Below, one piece after another: positions 17,465 through 27,247 of a DNA stretch of 64,000 bases (positions are counted from its first letter, which is position 1; every line of letters starts with the position of its first letter). The stretch comes from Blastococcus sp. TF02A-30 (GTDB lineage: Bacteria > Actinomycetota > Actinomycetes > Mycobacteriales > Geodermatophilaceae): contig NZ_QOHJ01000003.1 of the NCBI RefSeq assembly GCF_003319185.1, positions 372,001 to 436,000 of the forward strand, given 5' to 3'. The notes beneath the pieces were generated by a model that searched no databases, was not told where the DNA came from, and was given only the letters and a program-made list of their open reading frames with translations. The position numbers and the translations under genes were made by a program.

Positions 17465-18411
17465 CAACGCGCGAGGCGCAGGGCGATGCCGTCCAGGATG
17501 TCGTGCTCGCTGACCACGACCTCGTCCATGCCGAACTCGTCCACGATCACCCGCAGGATCAGGGCCCCGGCGCCGATGACGTCGACCCGGCCCGGGTGCA
17601 TGACGGGGAGGGCGGCCCGCTGCGCGCGCGGCGCCGCCAGCAGGTCCGCGGTCACCGCCCGGACGTCGGCGGCCGGGATGCGGGAGCCGTGGATGACCAG
17701 CGGGTCGTAGGCCGGCAGCCGCAGCGCGAGCGCGGCGACGGTGGTGACCGAGCCGGCGAGCCCGACCAGGCTGCGGGCCTCGGCCACCGGCACCTCCGCG
17801 CGGACCAGGGCGAGCGCGGCGCGGATGTCGTCCTCGGTGGCGGCGATCTCCGCGACCGACGGCGGGTCGCCGTGCAGCCGGCGCTCGGTGAGCCGGACGC
17901 AGCCGATGTCGACCGAGCGGGCCGCGCGCAGCCCGGCGGCGTCGCCGAGCACGAACTCGGTCGAGCCCCCGCCGATGTCGACGACCAGGAACGGCGGCTC
18001 GGGCGGCGTCGTCCCGTGCTGGGCGGCGGCGGCCTCGAGCGAGGCGGTGGCGCCGAGGAAGGACAGCTCGGCCTCCTCACGACCCGGGACGACGTCGGGC
18101 AGCCGGCCCAGCGTGGTCAGCACCATGTCCTCGAACTCGGCCCGGTTGGCGGCGTCGCGGGTGGCGCTGGTGGCCACCATGCGGACGTCCTCCGCCCCCA
18201 GCTCGCGGGCGGTCGCGGCGTACTCGGCCAGCACCTTCCGGGTGCGCTCGATCGCCTCGGTGGCCAGCCGGCCGGTGGCGTCCACGCCCTGGCCGAGCCG
18301 GACGACCTCCATCCGGCGCACCAGGTCCGTGGCCGCGCCGGTGGGCGGCACGTCGGCGACCAGGAGGCGGATGGAGTTGGTGCCGCAGTCGATGGCGGCG
18401 ACCCTCGTCAC
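17464..18411 (-). CDS. Ppx/GppA family phosphatase (exopolyphosphatase)
   Basis: The 315-residue protein has the ASKHA phosphate-loop motifs [13 protein letters not shown] at the N-terminus, [14 protein letters not shown] in the middle and VIGAGALIL near the end. It hydrolyses inorganic polyphosphate or pppGpp; the short length (no C-terminal HD domain) is typical of actinobacterial Ppx2-like proteins. The GTG start overlaps the DUF501 stop in a GTGA (18408-18411). It is the last tightly coupled gene of the leftward eno-ftsB-DUF501-ppx block. Confidence 0.93.
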   Translation of the reverse strand: MTRVAAIDCGTNSIRLLVADVPPTGAATDLVRRMEVVRLGQGVDATGRLATEAIERTRKVLAEYAATARELGAEDVRMVATSATRDAANRAEFEDMVLTTLGRLPDVVPGREEAELSFLGATASLEAAAAQHGTTPPEPPFLVVDIGGGSTEFVLGDAAGLRAARSVDIGCVRLTERRLHGDPPSVAEIAATEDDIRAALALVRAEVPVAEARSLVGLAGSVTTVAALALRLPAYDPLVIHGSRIPAADVRAVTADLLAAPRAQRAALPVMHPGRVDVIGAGALILRVIVDEFGMDEVVVSEHDILDGIALRLAR

Positions 18412-18908
18412 TGGTCCCCTTCCGGGAGCGCGCAGGGGCCCTTGGCCCACCACTCCCCCATCTCGGCCACCGCGCGGTCGCCGATCGGGTTCACCCCGGG
18501 CCCGGCGGCCAGCGCGTGCCCGGCGAGGGCGTGCAGGCACTTGACCCGGTCGGGCATGCCGCCGGCCGTGTTGCGGGTGGGCAGCACGTCCTTGGCGTCG
18601 CGCTCGGCGAGGTAGGCCTCGTGCGCCGCGCGGTACCGCGCGGCCAGCTCCGGGTCGGTGGCCAGCTCGTCCTGCCACTCCCGCATCCGGCCGGTGGACT
18701 CCAGCCGGCTCGCGGCGGCCGAGGCCCGGGGGCAGGTCAGGTAGTAGAGCGTCGGGAACGGCGTGCCGTCCTCCAGCCGCGGCGCGGTCTCGACGACGTC
18801 GGGCTGGCCGCACGGGCAGCGGTGCGCGACGGCCGTGAGCGCGCGCGGCGGCCGGCCGAGCTGGCGGGCGATGATCTCCCGCTCGGCCGGGGTGACCGGG
18901 TCGTTCAC
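18408..18908 (-). CDS. DUF501 family protein
   Basis: The 166-residue protein has the conserved DUF501 features: CPCGQPDVVET, FPTLYYLTCPRA, and a late MPDRVKCLHALAGHALAAGP followed by NPIGD. Three Cys-containing segments and a His suggest a metal site, which is an inference. Its function is unknown. The position between ftsB and ppx is widely conserved in actinobacteria. GTG start overlaps the ftsB stop in a GTGA. Confidence 0.92.
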   Translation of the reverse strand: MNDPVTPAEREIIARQLGRPPRALTAVAHRCPCGQPDVVETAPRLEDGTPFPTLYYLTCPRASAAASRLESTGRMREWQDELATDPELAARYRAAHEAYLAERDAKDVLPTRNTAGGMPDRVKCLHALAGHALAAGPGVNPIGDRAVAEMGEWWAKGPCALPEGDQ

Positions 18909-19501
18909 TCGGTGGGCTCCTCGGGGGCGTCCCCGTCGGCGACGGAGAGCGTGTCCATCAGGCCCTCGTACCAGGGCTTCGGTTCTGCCGGCGTGGCCGC
19001 CTCGTCGAGCGTGCCGGCGTCGCCCTCCACGGTCTCACCGTCGACGACGACGATCAGGCGGTCACCGGGCAGCACGTAGGTGAGCCGCTCGCGGGCCTGG
19101 CGCTGCGTCCAGGCGGGGTCGGCCTGGCGCTCCAGCTCGGCCTCGAGCTCCGCGGCGCGGCGGTCGAGCTCCCGCCCCTCGGCGGTCAGCTCGACCAGCT
19201 CGGCCCGGCCGGCCGAGTACTGCCGGATCGGCCCGGCCAGGGTGAGGGCGAGCAGCAGGACGAGCGCGCCGAGGAGCACCGCCCGCCCGGTGAACAGCGG
19301 CCGGCGCCGGGCGGACGACGACGTCGTCGTCCGCGCGGGACGGCGGGCGGCCCGTCGTTCGCCCGGGCGCCGGGTCGGGTTCGGGGTGCCGGTGCGCAGC
19401 CCGGTGCGCACCGGACGGGTCGAGTGGACCCGTGGTGCGCGACCGGTGCTGCGGTGCCCCGGCGGCGGGGACCCGCCCCGCCGCCCCCGAACGCTGCTCA
19501 T
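18905..19501 (-). CDS. ftsB: Septum formation initiator FtsB/DivIC-like
   Basis: The 198-residue bitopic protein has a ~70-residue Arg/Pro-rich cytoplasmic N-terminus and one transmembrane segment (AVLLGALVLLLALTLAG, about residues 74-90). A coiled-coil follows (ELTAEGRELDRRAAELEAEL), then the family motif RERLTYVLPGD. It should join FtsL and FtsQ in the divisome. The ATG at 19501 is nine bases after the enolase stop. Confidence 0.92.
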   Translation of the reverse strand: MSSVRGRRGGSPPPGHRSTGRAPRVHSTRPVRTGLRTGTPNPTRRPGERRAARRPARTTTSSSARRRPLFTGRAVLLGALVLLLALTLAGPIRQYSAGRAELVELTAEGRELDRRAAELEAELERQADPAWTQRQARERLTYVLPGDRLIVVVDGETVEGDAGTLDEAATPAEPKPWYEGLMDTLSVADGDAPEEPTE

Positions 19502-19510
19502 CGGCCCGGG

Positions 19511-21755
<2,245 letters not shown>

Positions 21756-21759
21756 CGGC

Positions 21760-22743
21760 TCAGTCTCCGCGACCGTCCTCGGCGGCGTCGTCCCCGCCCC
21801 GGCCGAGGATCTCGACGACGCCGCCGTCGCCCTCGACCAGCCGCCCGTCGCGCAGCACGCCGTACCGGGGGTTGACGGTCAGGTCGAGGTCGTCGCGCAC
21901 CTCGTCGACCAGGTCGGCGCCGGCCTGCGCGACCTCCTCGCCGGCCGCGGCCTCGAGCTGCGGCCGCACCTCCTCGAAGGGCGGCTCGACGACAGCGGTG
22001 ACGAAGCCGACCACCGTGCCCACCTCGCTGACCTCGACGGTGAAGCCGGTGCCCGGCGCCGCGGCGGTGAGCTGGTCGGCCATCACCGGCGGCAGCTGGT
22101 CGGGCCCGCGGCGGGTCACCGCGCCGAGGGTGAACTGGCCCGGGTACTGCGCCGCCACGGCCGGGTAGCCGGCGGGGGCGGCGGTGAGCTGGGCCAGCAC
22201 GGCGTCGCCGGTGGCGGCATCGGGCACGGCGATGTAGCCGAACTCGATCTCGGCCAGCTCGCGGCGCACCTGCTCGTACTGCGCCCGCAGCGACTCCTCC
22301 GACAGGGCGTCGGCCTGCCCGTCGGCCGCGGCGACCTCCTCGCGGATCAGCTGCTGGCGGATGCTCTCGGTGACGTCCTCGCGGCCGATGCCCTGCTGGG
22401 CCAGCTGGCTGTACACGTCGTCGGGGTCGTCGTCCCCCAGCAGCTGGTCGATGCGGGCCTGCACCGCGCGGTCGCCCACCTGGACGCCGTAGCGGTCGGC
22501 GGCGGCGGCGTGCACCTCCTGCTCGACCAGGGAACCCAGCACCCGGCGGGTGAACGCCTGCTCGTCCCCGGCCGCGTAGGCCGCCACCTCCTCGTCGGCG
22601 AGGCGCTCCTCGACGGCCGCCTCCAGCTCGGCGACGGTCACCCGCTCGTCCCCGACGTAGGCGGCGACGTCCGGGGAGGTCCGGCAGCCGGTCAGCACGA
22701 CCAGGCCGACGGCCAGCGAGGCGATCAGGCGACGCGTCTGCAC
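21760..22743 (-). CDS. SurA N-terminal domain lipoprotein
   Basis: The 327-residue protein has a lipoprotein signal with lipobox VVLTGC at about residues 14-19. A SurA_N-like helical domain follows (VTVAELEAAVEERLA, RRVLGSLVEQEVHAAA), and a C-terminal half that lacks an obvious PpiC parvulin core. It probably acts as an extracytoplasmic chaperone for exported proteins. GTG at 22743 places the charged residues just before the hydrophobic stretch. Its place between mfd and mazG is common in actinobacteria. Confidence 0.85.
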   Translation of the reverse strand: MQTRRLIASLAVGLVVLTGCRTSPDVAAYVGDERVTVAELEAAVEERLADEEVAAYAAGDEQAFTRRVLGSLVEQEVHAAAADRYGVQVGDRAVQARIDQLLGDDDPDDVYSQLAQQGIGREDVTESIRQQLIREEVAAADGQADALSEESLRAQYEQVRRELAEIEFGYIAVPDAATGDAVLAQLTAAPAGYPAVAAQYPGQFTLGAVTRRGPDQLPPVMADQLTAAAPGTGFTVEVSEVGTVVGFVTAVVEPPFEEVRPQLEAAAGEEVAQAGADLVDEVRDDLDLTVNPRYGVLRDGRLVEGDGGVVEILGRGGDDAAEDGRGD

Positions 22744-22792
22744 GGCCGGAGCGTGCCACAACGTCTGTGACCTGCGCCGCACCCCGCCCGGA

Positions 22793-25700
22793 TCAGCGGG
22801 CCGCGGCGGCCACCGGGTTCTCGAGGACGGCGGTCAGCGTGGCGCGCAGGTTCTCCAGCAGGGCGATGTCGCGTACCGGCGTCCGCCGGTCGGGGCCGAC
22901 CGGCGCCTTGAGCACGATCGTCTCCACCGCCGCCTTGTAGCTTGCCCCCTCCGCGAGCCGTGCCAGCCGCATCTGCTTGGACTCGGGCAGCACGACCGGG
23001 CTGATCCGGATCGCCCGGCCCTGCAGGGACACCTCGGTGATGCCCAGCGCCCGCATGGCCACCCGGAACCGGGCGACGGCGATCAGGTTCAGCACCGGAG
23101 CCGGCGGGGCGCCGTAGCGGTCGGTCAGCTCGTCGAGCACGGCCTGCGCCGCGTCGTCGTCCTGGATCGAGGCGACCTTGCGGTAGGCCTCCATCCGCAG
23201 CCGCTCCCCCGGCACGTAGTCGTGCGGCAGGTGCGCGTCGACCGGCAGGTCGACCCGGACCTCGACCGGCTCGACGGGCGCGGACTCGCCCGTGACCTGG
23301 GCGCGGTAGTCGGCCACCGCCTCGCCCACCAGCCGCACGTAGAGGTCGAAGCCGACGCCGGCGATGTGCCCGGACTGCTCGCCGCCGAGCAGGTTGCCCG
23401 AGCCGCGGATCTCCAGGTCCTTCATCGCCACCGCCATGCCGGCGCCGAGGTCGGTGTTGTGCGCGATGGTGGTCAGCCGGTCGACCGAGGTCTCGGTCAG
23501 CGTGCGGGTCGGGTCGTAGGTGAAGTAGGCGTACGCCCGCTCCCGCCCACGGCCGACGCGGCCGCGGATCTGGTGCAGCTGGGAGAGGCCGAAGGTGTCG
23601 GCCCGGTCGACGATCAGGGTGTTGGCGTTCGGGATGTCCAGGCCCGACTCGATGATCGTCGTCGCGACCAGGACGTCGTACTCCTTCTCCCAGAAGCCGA
23701 CCATGATCCGCTCGAGCTCGTGCTCCTTCATCTGCCCGTGGCCGACGGCGACGCGGGCCTCGGGCACCAGGTTGCGGATCTTGGCCGCGGCCTTGTCGAT
23801 CGACTGCACCCGGTTGTGGATCACGAAGACCTGGCCGTCGCGCAGCAGCTCGCGCCGGATCGCGGCGGCCATCTGCTTGTCGTCCCACGCGCCCACGTAG
23901 GTCAGCACCGGGTGCCGCTCCTCGGGCGGGGTGAGGATCGTCGACATCTCGCGGATGCCGGTCAGGCTCATCTCCAGCGTGCGCGGGATCGGGGTGGCCG
24001 ACATCGACAGGACGTCGACCGCCGTCCGCATCGTCTTCAGGTACTCCTTGTGCTCGACGCCGAAGCGCTGCTCCTCGTCGACGATCACCAGGCCGAGGTC
24101 CTTGAACCGGGTGGTCGGCTGCAGCAGCCGGTGCGTGCCGACCAGGATGTCGACCTCGCCGTCGGCCAGCTCGCGCAGGATCTGGGTGGTCTCGGCGTCG
24201 GACTGGAACCGGGACAGCACCCGCACCTTCACCGGGAACTGGGCGACCCGCTCGGAGAAGGTCTTGAAGTGCTGGTTGGCCAGCAGCGTCGTCGGCACCA
24301 GGACGGCGACCTGCTTGCCGTCCTGCACCGCCTTGAACGCCGCCCGGATGGCGATCTCGGTCTTCCCGTAGCCGACGTCGCCGCAGATGATCCGGTCCAT
24401 CGGGACCGGCTGCTGCATGTCGGCCTTGACCTCGTCGATGGCGGCCAGCTGGTCGGGCGTCTCCTGGAACGGGAAGGCGTCCTCGAGCTCGCGCTGCCAC
24501 ACGGTGTCCGGCCCGTAGGCGTGCCCCTTGCTGGCCATGCGCGCCGAGTACAGCCGGATCAGCTCGGCGGCGATCTGCTTGACCGCCTTGCGGGCCTGGT
24601 TCTTGGTCTTCTGCCAGTCGGCGCCGCCGAGCTTGGACAGCGCGGGCGCCTCGCCGCCGACGTAGCGGGTGAGCTGGTCGAGGGCGTCGGTGGGCACGAA
24701 CAGCCGGTCCGGCGGCTGGTTCCGCCGCGAGGGGGCGTACTCGACGATCAGGTAGTCGCGCTGGCCGCCGTTGACGGTGCGGCTGACCATCTCGATGTAG
24801 CGGCCGATGCCGTGCTGCTCGTGGACGACGAGGTCGCCGGGCTGCAGCTGGGCCAGGTCGACGGCGTTGCGCCGGCGCGCGGGCATCTTCACCGCGTCGC
24901 GCATGGTCGCCCCGCGGGACCCGGTCAGGTCGTGCTCGGTCAGCAGCGCGAGCCCGACGCCGGGGAAGGCGAAGCCGGACTCCAGGTTGCCCTGGGTGAC
25001 GTGCGTCAGCCCCGCGCCGGGCGGTGTCGCGATGTCGGGCACGAGCCGGACGCCGAGGTCGGCCTCGGCGAACTGGTCGGCCGCGCGCTGCGCCGGTCCG
25101 GGGCCGGCGAAGGTGAGCACCACCCGCCAGTCGTCCCGGGTCCAGCTGCGCACCTGCTCGACGGCCTGCGGGACGTCGCCGGAGAACCGGTCGACCGTGG
25201 TCGCGTCCAGGGTGACCTGGTGCTCGTCGTCGTCGGCCTGCAGCGTGAAGGCGCCGGTGGTCCACCACGGCAGCCCGCGGCCCCGGGCCGCGGCCTCGAC
25301 GTCGGCCAGGTCGCGGAAGGACGAGGCACCCAGGTCCAGCGGGGCCTCACCCGCCTCCGCGGCGGTGGCCCACGAGGCGGCCAGGAACTCCTCGGCGGTG
25401 CGCACCAGGTCCGCGGCGCGGGTGCGCACCCGCTCGGGGTCGCAGACCAGCACGTGGGTGCCGGCCGGCAGCAGGTCGGTGAGCAGCTGCATCGCCTCGT
25501 CACCGATCAGGGCCGGGGTCAGCGACTCCATGCCCTCGACCGCGATGCCCTCCGCGAGCTTGCCCAGCACCTCGATCAGGCCCGGGTGCTCGACGGCCAG
25601 CGCCGCGGCGCGGGCCCGCACCTCCTCGGTGAGCAGCAGCTCGCGGCACGGCGGCGCCCACAGCCGCTCGGGCCGCTCGTCGAGGGAGCGCTGGTCGGCC

Positions 25701-26341
25701 GCGGAGAAGTAGCGCAGCTCGTCGACCTCGTCGCCCCAGAACTCCACGCGCACCGGGTGCGGCTCGGTCGGCGGGAAGACGTCGAGCAACCCGCCGCGGA
25801 CGGCGAACTCACCGCGCTTCTCCACCAGCTCGACGCGGGTGTAGGCGGCGTCCGCGAGCGCGCGGGCGACGTCGTCGAGCTCGGCGGTGTCGCCGGGCTT
25901 CAGCTCGACCGGCACGAGCTCGCCGAGGCCGGGGGCCAGCGGCTGCAGCACGCTGCGCACCGGGGCGACCAGCACGTCGATGGTGCCGTTCCCGCCGGGG
26001 TGGGTGAGGTCGCGCAGCACCGCGAGCCGCCGGCCCACGGTGTCCGCGCGCGGGGAGAGCCGCTCGTGCGGCAGCGTCTCCCAGGCCGGGAAGGTGGCGA
26101 CCCGGTGCCCGGGGAGGAAGCAGCGCAGCAGGTCGGCGGTGACGTCGGCGTCGCGCTCGCCCGCGGTCACGAGCAGCACCGGGGCGCCGGCACCTCCGCC
26201 ACGGGCGGCCAGCGCGGCCGCGACGAGGGGCTGGACCGGGGGCGGCGCGGTGACGGCCAGCTGCGCCCGTCCCGCCGACGCCACGACGCGGGCCATGCCG
26301 GGGTCGGTGAGGACGACGTCGAGCACGCCGCGCAAGGTCAC
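22793..26341 (-). CDS. mfd: Transcription-repair coupling factor
   Basis: The 1182-residue protein has UvrB-homology modules at the N-terminus (TFPAWETLPHERLSPR), the RNA-polymerase-interacting domain (GDLVVHEQHGIGRY), and the SF2 translocase motifs CGDVGYGKTEIAIRAAF, VDEEQRF, SMSATPIPRT and QIRGRVGRG. The TRCF C-terminal domain follows. It displaces stalled RNA polymerase and recruits UvrA. The start is GTG at 26341. It is the first gene of the leftward mfd-lipoprotein-mazG run. Confidence 0.98.
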   Translation of the reverse strand: MTLRGVLDVVLTDPGMARVVASAGRAQLAVTAPPPVQPLVAAALAARGGGAGAPVLLVTAGERDADVTADLLRCFLPGHRVATFPAWETLPHERLSPRADTVGRRLAVLRDLTHPGGNGTIDVLVAPVRSVLQPLAPGLGELVPVELKPGDTAELDDVARALADAAYTRVELVEKRGEFAVRGGLLDVFPPTEPHPVRVEFWGDEVDELRYFSAADQRSLDERPERLWAPPCRELLLTEEVRARAAALAVEHPGLIEVLGKLAEGIAVEGMESLTPALIGDEAMQLLTDLLPAGTHVLVCDPERVRTRAADLVRTAEEFLAASWATAAEAGEAPLDLGASSFRDLADVEAAARGRGLPWWTTGAFTLQADDDEHQVTLDATTVDRFSGDVPQAVEQVRSWTRDDWRVVLTFAGPGPAQRAADQFAEADLGVRLVPDIATPPGAGLTHVTQGNLESGFAFPGVGLALLTEHDLTGSRGATMRDAVKMPARRRNAVDLAQLQPGDLVVHEQHGIGRYIEMVSRTVNGGQRDYLIVEYAPSRRNQPPDRLFVPTDALDQLTRYVGGEAPALSKLGGADWQKTKNQARKAVKQIAAELIRLYSARMASKGHAYGPDTVWQRELEDAFPFQETPDQLAAIDEVKADMQQPVPMDRIICGDVGYGKTEIAIRAAFKAVQDGKQVAVLVPTTLLANQHFKTFSERVAQFPVKVRVLSRFQSDAETTQILRELADGEVDILVGTHRLLQPTTRFKDLGLVIVDEEQRFGVEHKEYLKTMRTAVDVLSMSATPIPRTLEMSLTGIREMSTILTPPEERHPVLTYVGAWDDKQMAAAIRRELLRDGQVFVIHNRVQSIDKAAAKIRNLVPEARVAVGHGQMKEHELERIMVGFWEKEYDVLVATTIIESGLDIPNANTLIVDRADTFGLSQLHQIRGRVGRGRERAYAYFTYDPTRTLTETSVDRLTTIAHNTDLGAGMAVAMKDLEIRGSGNLLGGEQSGHIAGVGFDLYVRLVGEAVADYRAQVTGESAPVEPVEVRVDLPVDAHLPHDYVPGERLRMEAYRKVASIQDDDAAQAVLDELTDRYGAPPAPVLNLIAVARFRVAMRALGITEVSLQGRAIRISPVVLPESKQMRLARLAEGASYKAAVETIVLKAPVGPDRRTPVRDIALLENLRATLTAVLENPVAAAAR

Positions 26342-26548
26342 GCCGGGACACTCCTGAGGGATCTCGGGCCGCGCGTCCCCCGATCGGGACGCGTCACCGC
26401 CTCGGAAAAGGTTAGTCCTCGCCGGTGACCTGCCGCCGCCCGCGCGAGGGGGGCCTGACCGGTCGGCGGGGCCGGGACGTCACGCTGACGAGGGGTTTCC
26501 CCGGTTCGGGGACGTCCTCGGGAGCCCCTCGGTGGGAACATCGACCCC

Positions 26549-27247
26549 ATGCCGGCCGCCTGCGCACGCCGCCCCGCCGCGGCCGTCGCCCCCCGGCCGT
26601 CCGCGCCCGTCGTCCGGCTGGTGCCGCTGGAGCGCGACCCGGTCGCCCTCGCCGCCGACCGGCGGCTGCTCCACGCCGACGAGCGCGCGCACGCCGACCG
26701 CGCGACCGCGGCCGTCGCACGCCGGCGGATCGCGCTGCGCGCCGCCCTGCGCCGGCTGACCGGTTCGTTCCTCGCCCTGCCGCCCGCCGCCGTGCCGCTG
26801 CACGCCGGGGAGCACGGCCGGCCCGAGCTGGACGTCGAGGGCGCCGACGTGGCCTGCTCGCGGTCCGGCGAGCACGGCCTGGTGGCGGTCGCCGTGGGGT
26901 GCCGCATGGGGGTCGACGTCGAGCAGATCGCCCCGTGGTCCCACGACGCGCTGGACGAGGGGTGGCTCTCCCCCGCCGAGCGGGCCGCCCTGCTCGACCT
27001 CGCCCCGCCCGCCCGCGCGCTCGCGGCCACCCGTTGCTGGACCCGCAAGGAGGCGGTGCTCAAGGGCACCGGCAGCGGGCTCACCGATCACCTGGCCGCC
27101 CTGGAGGTCGGGGTGGTGCCAGGCCCGGTCGTCGTCGGGGACTGGCTGGTCGAGGACGTCCCGGCCCCGCGCGGGTTCGTCGCCAGCATCGCCACCTCGC
27201 CGTCCCACCCCGTGGAGGAGCCCCCCCGTGGCCGTGCCGACCGTTGA
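26549..27247 (+). CDS. 4'-phosphopantetheinyl transferase, Sfp type
   Basis: The 232-residue protein has both PPTase signatures: GVDVEQI at about 121 and WTRKEAVLKGTGSGL at about 164, with Mg2+-binding Asp/Glu. It transfers phosphopantetheine from CoA to the serine of carrier domains. The next gene encodes a protein with a carrier domain and starts inside this gene (20-base overlap), which makes that protein its obvious substrate. The ATG is preceded by a GGTGGGA stretch. The 207-base upstream gap is shared with divergent mfd. Confidence 0.92.
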   Translation: MPAACARRPAAAVAPRPSAPVVRLVPLERDPVALAADRRLLHADERAHADRATAAVARRRIALRAALRRLTGSFLALPPAAVPLHAGEHGRPELDVEGADVACSRSGEHGLVAVAVGCRMGVDVEQIAPWSHDALDEGWLSPAERAALLDLAPPARALAATRCWTRKEAVLKGTGSGLTDHLAALEVGVVPGPVVVGDWLVEDVPAPRGFVASIATSPSHPVEEPPRGRADR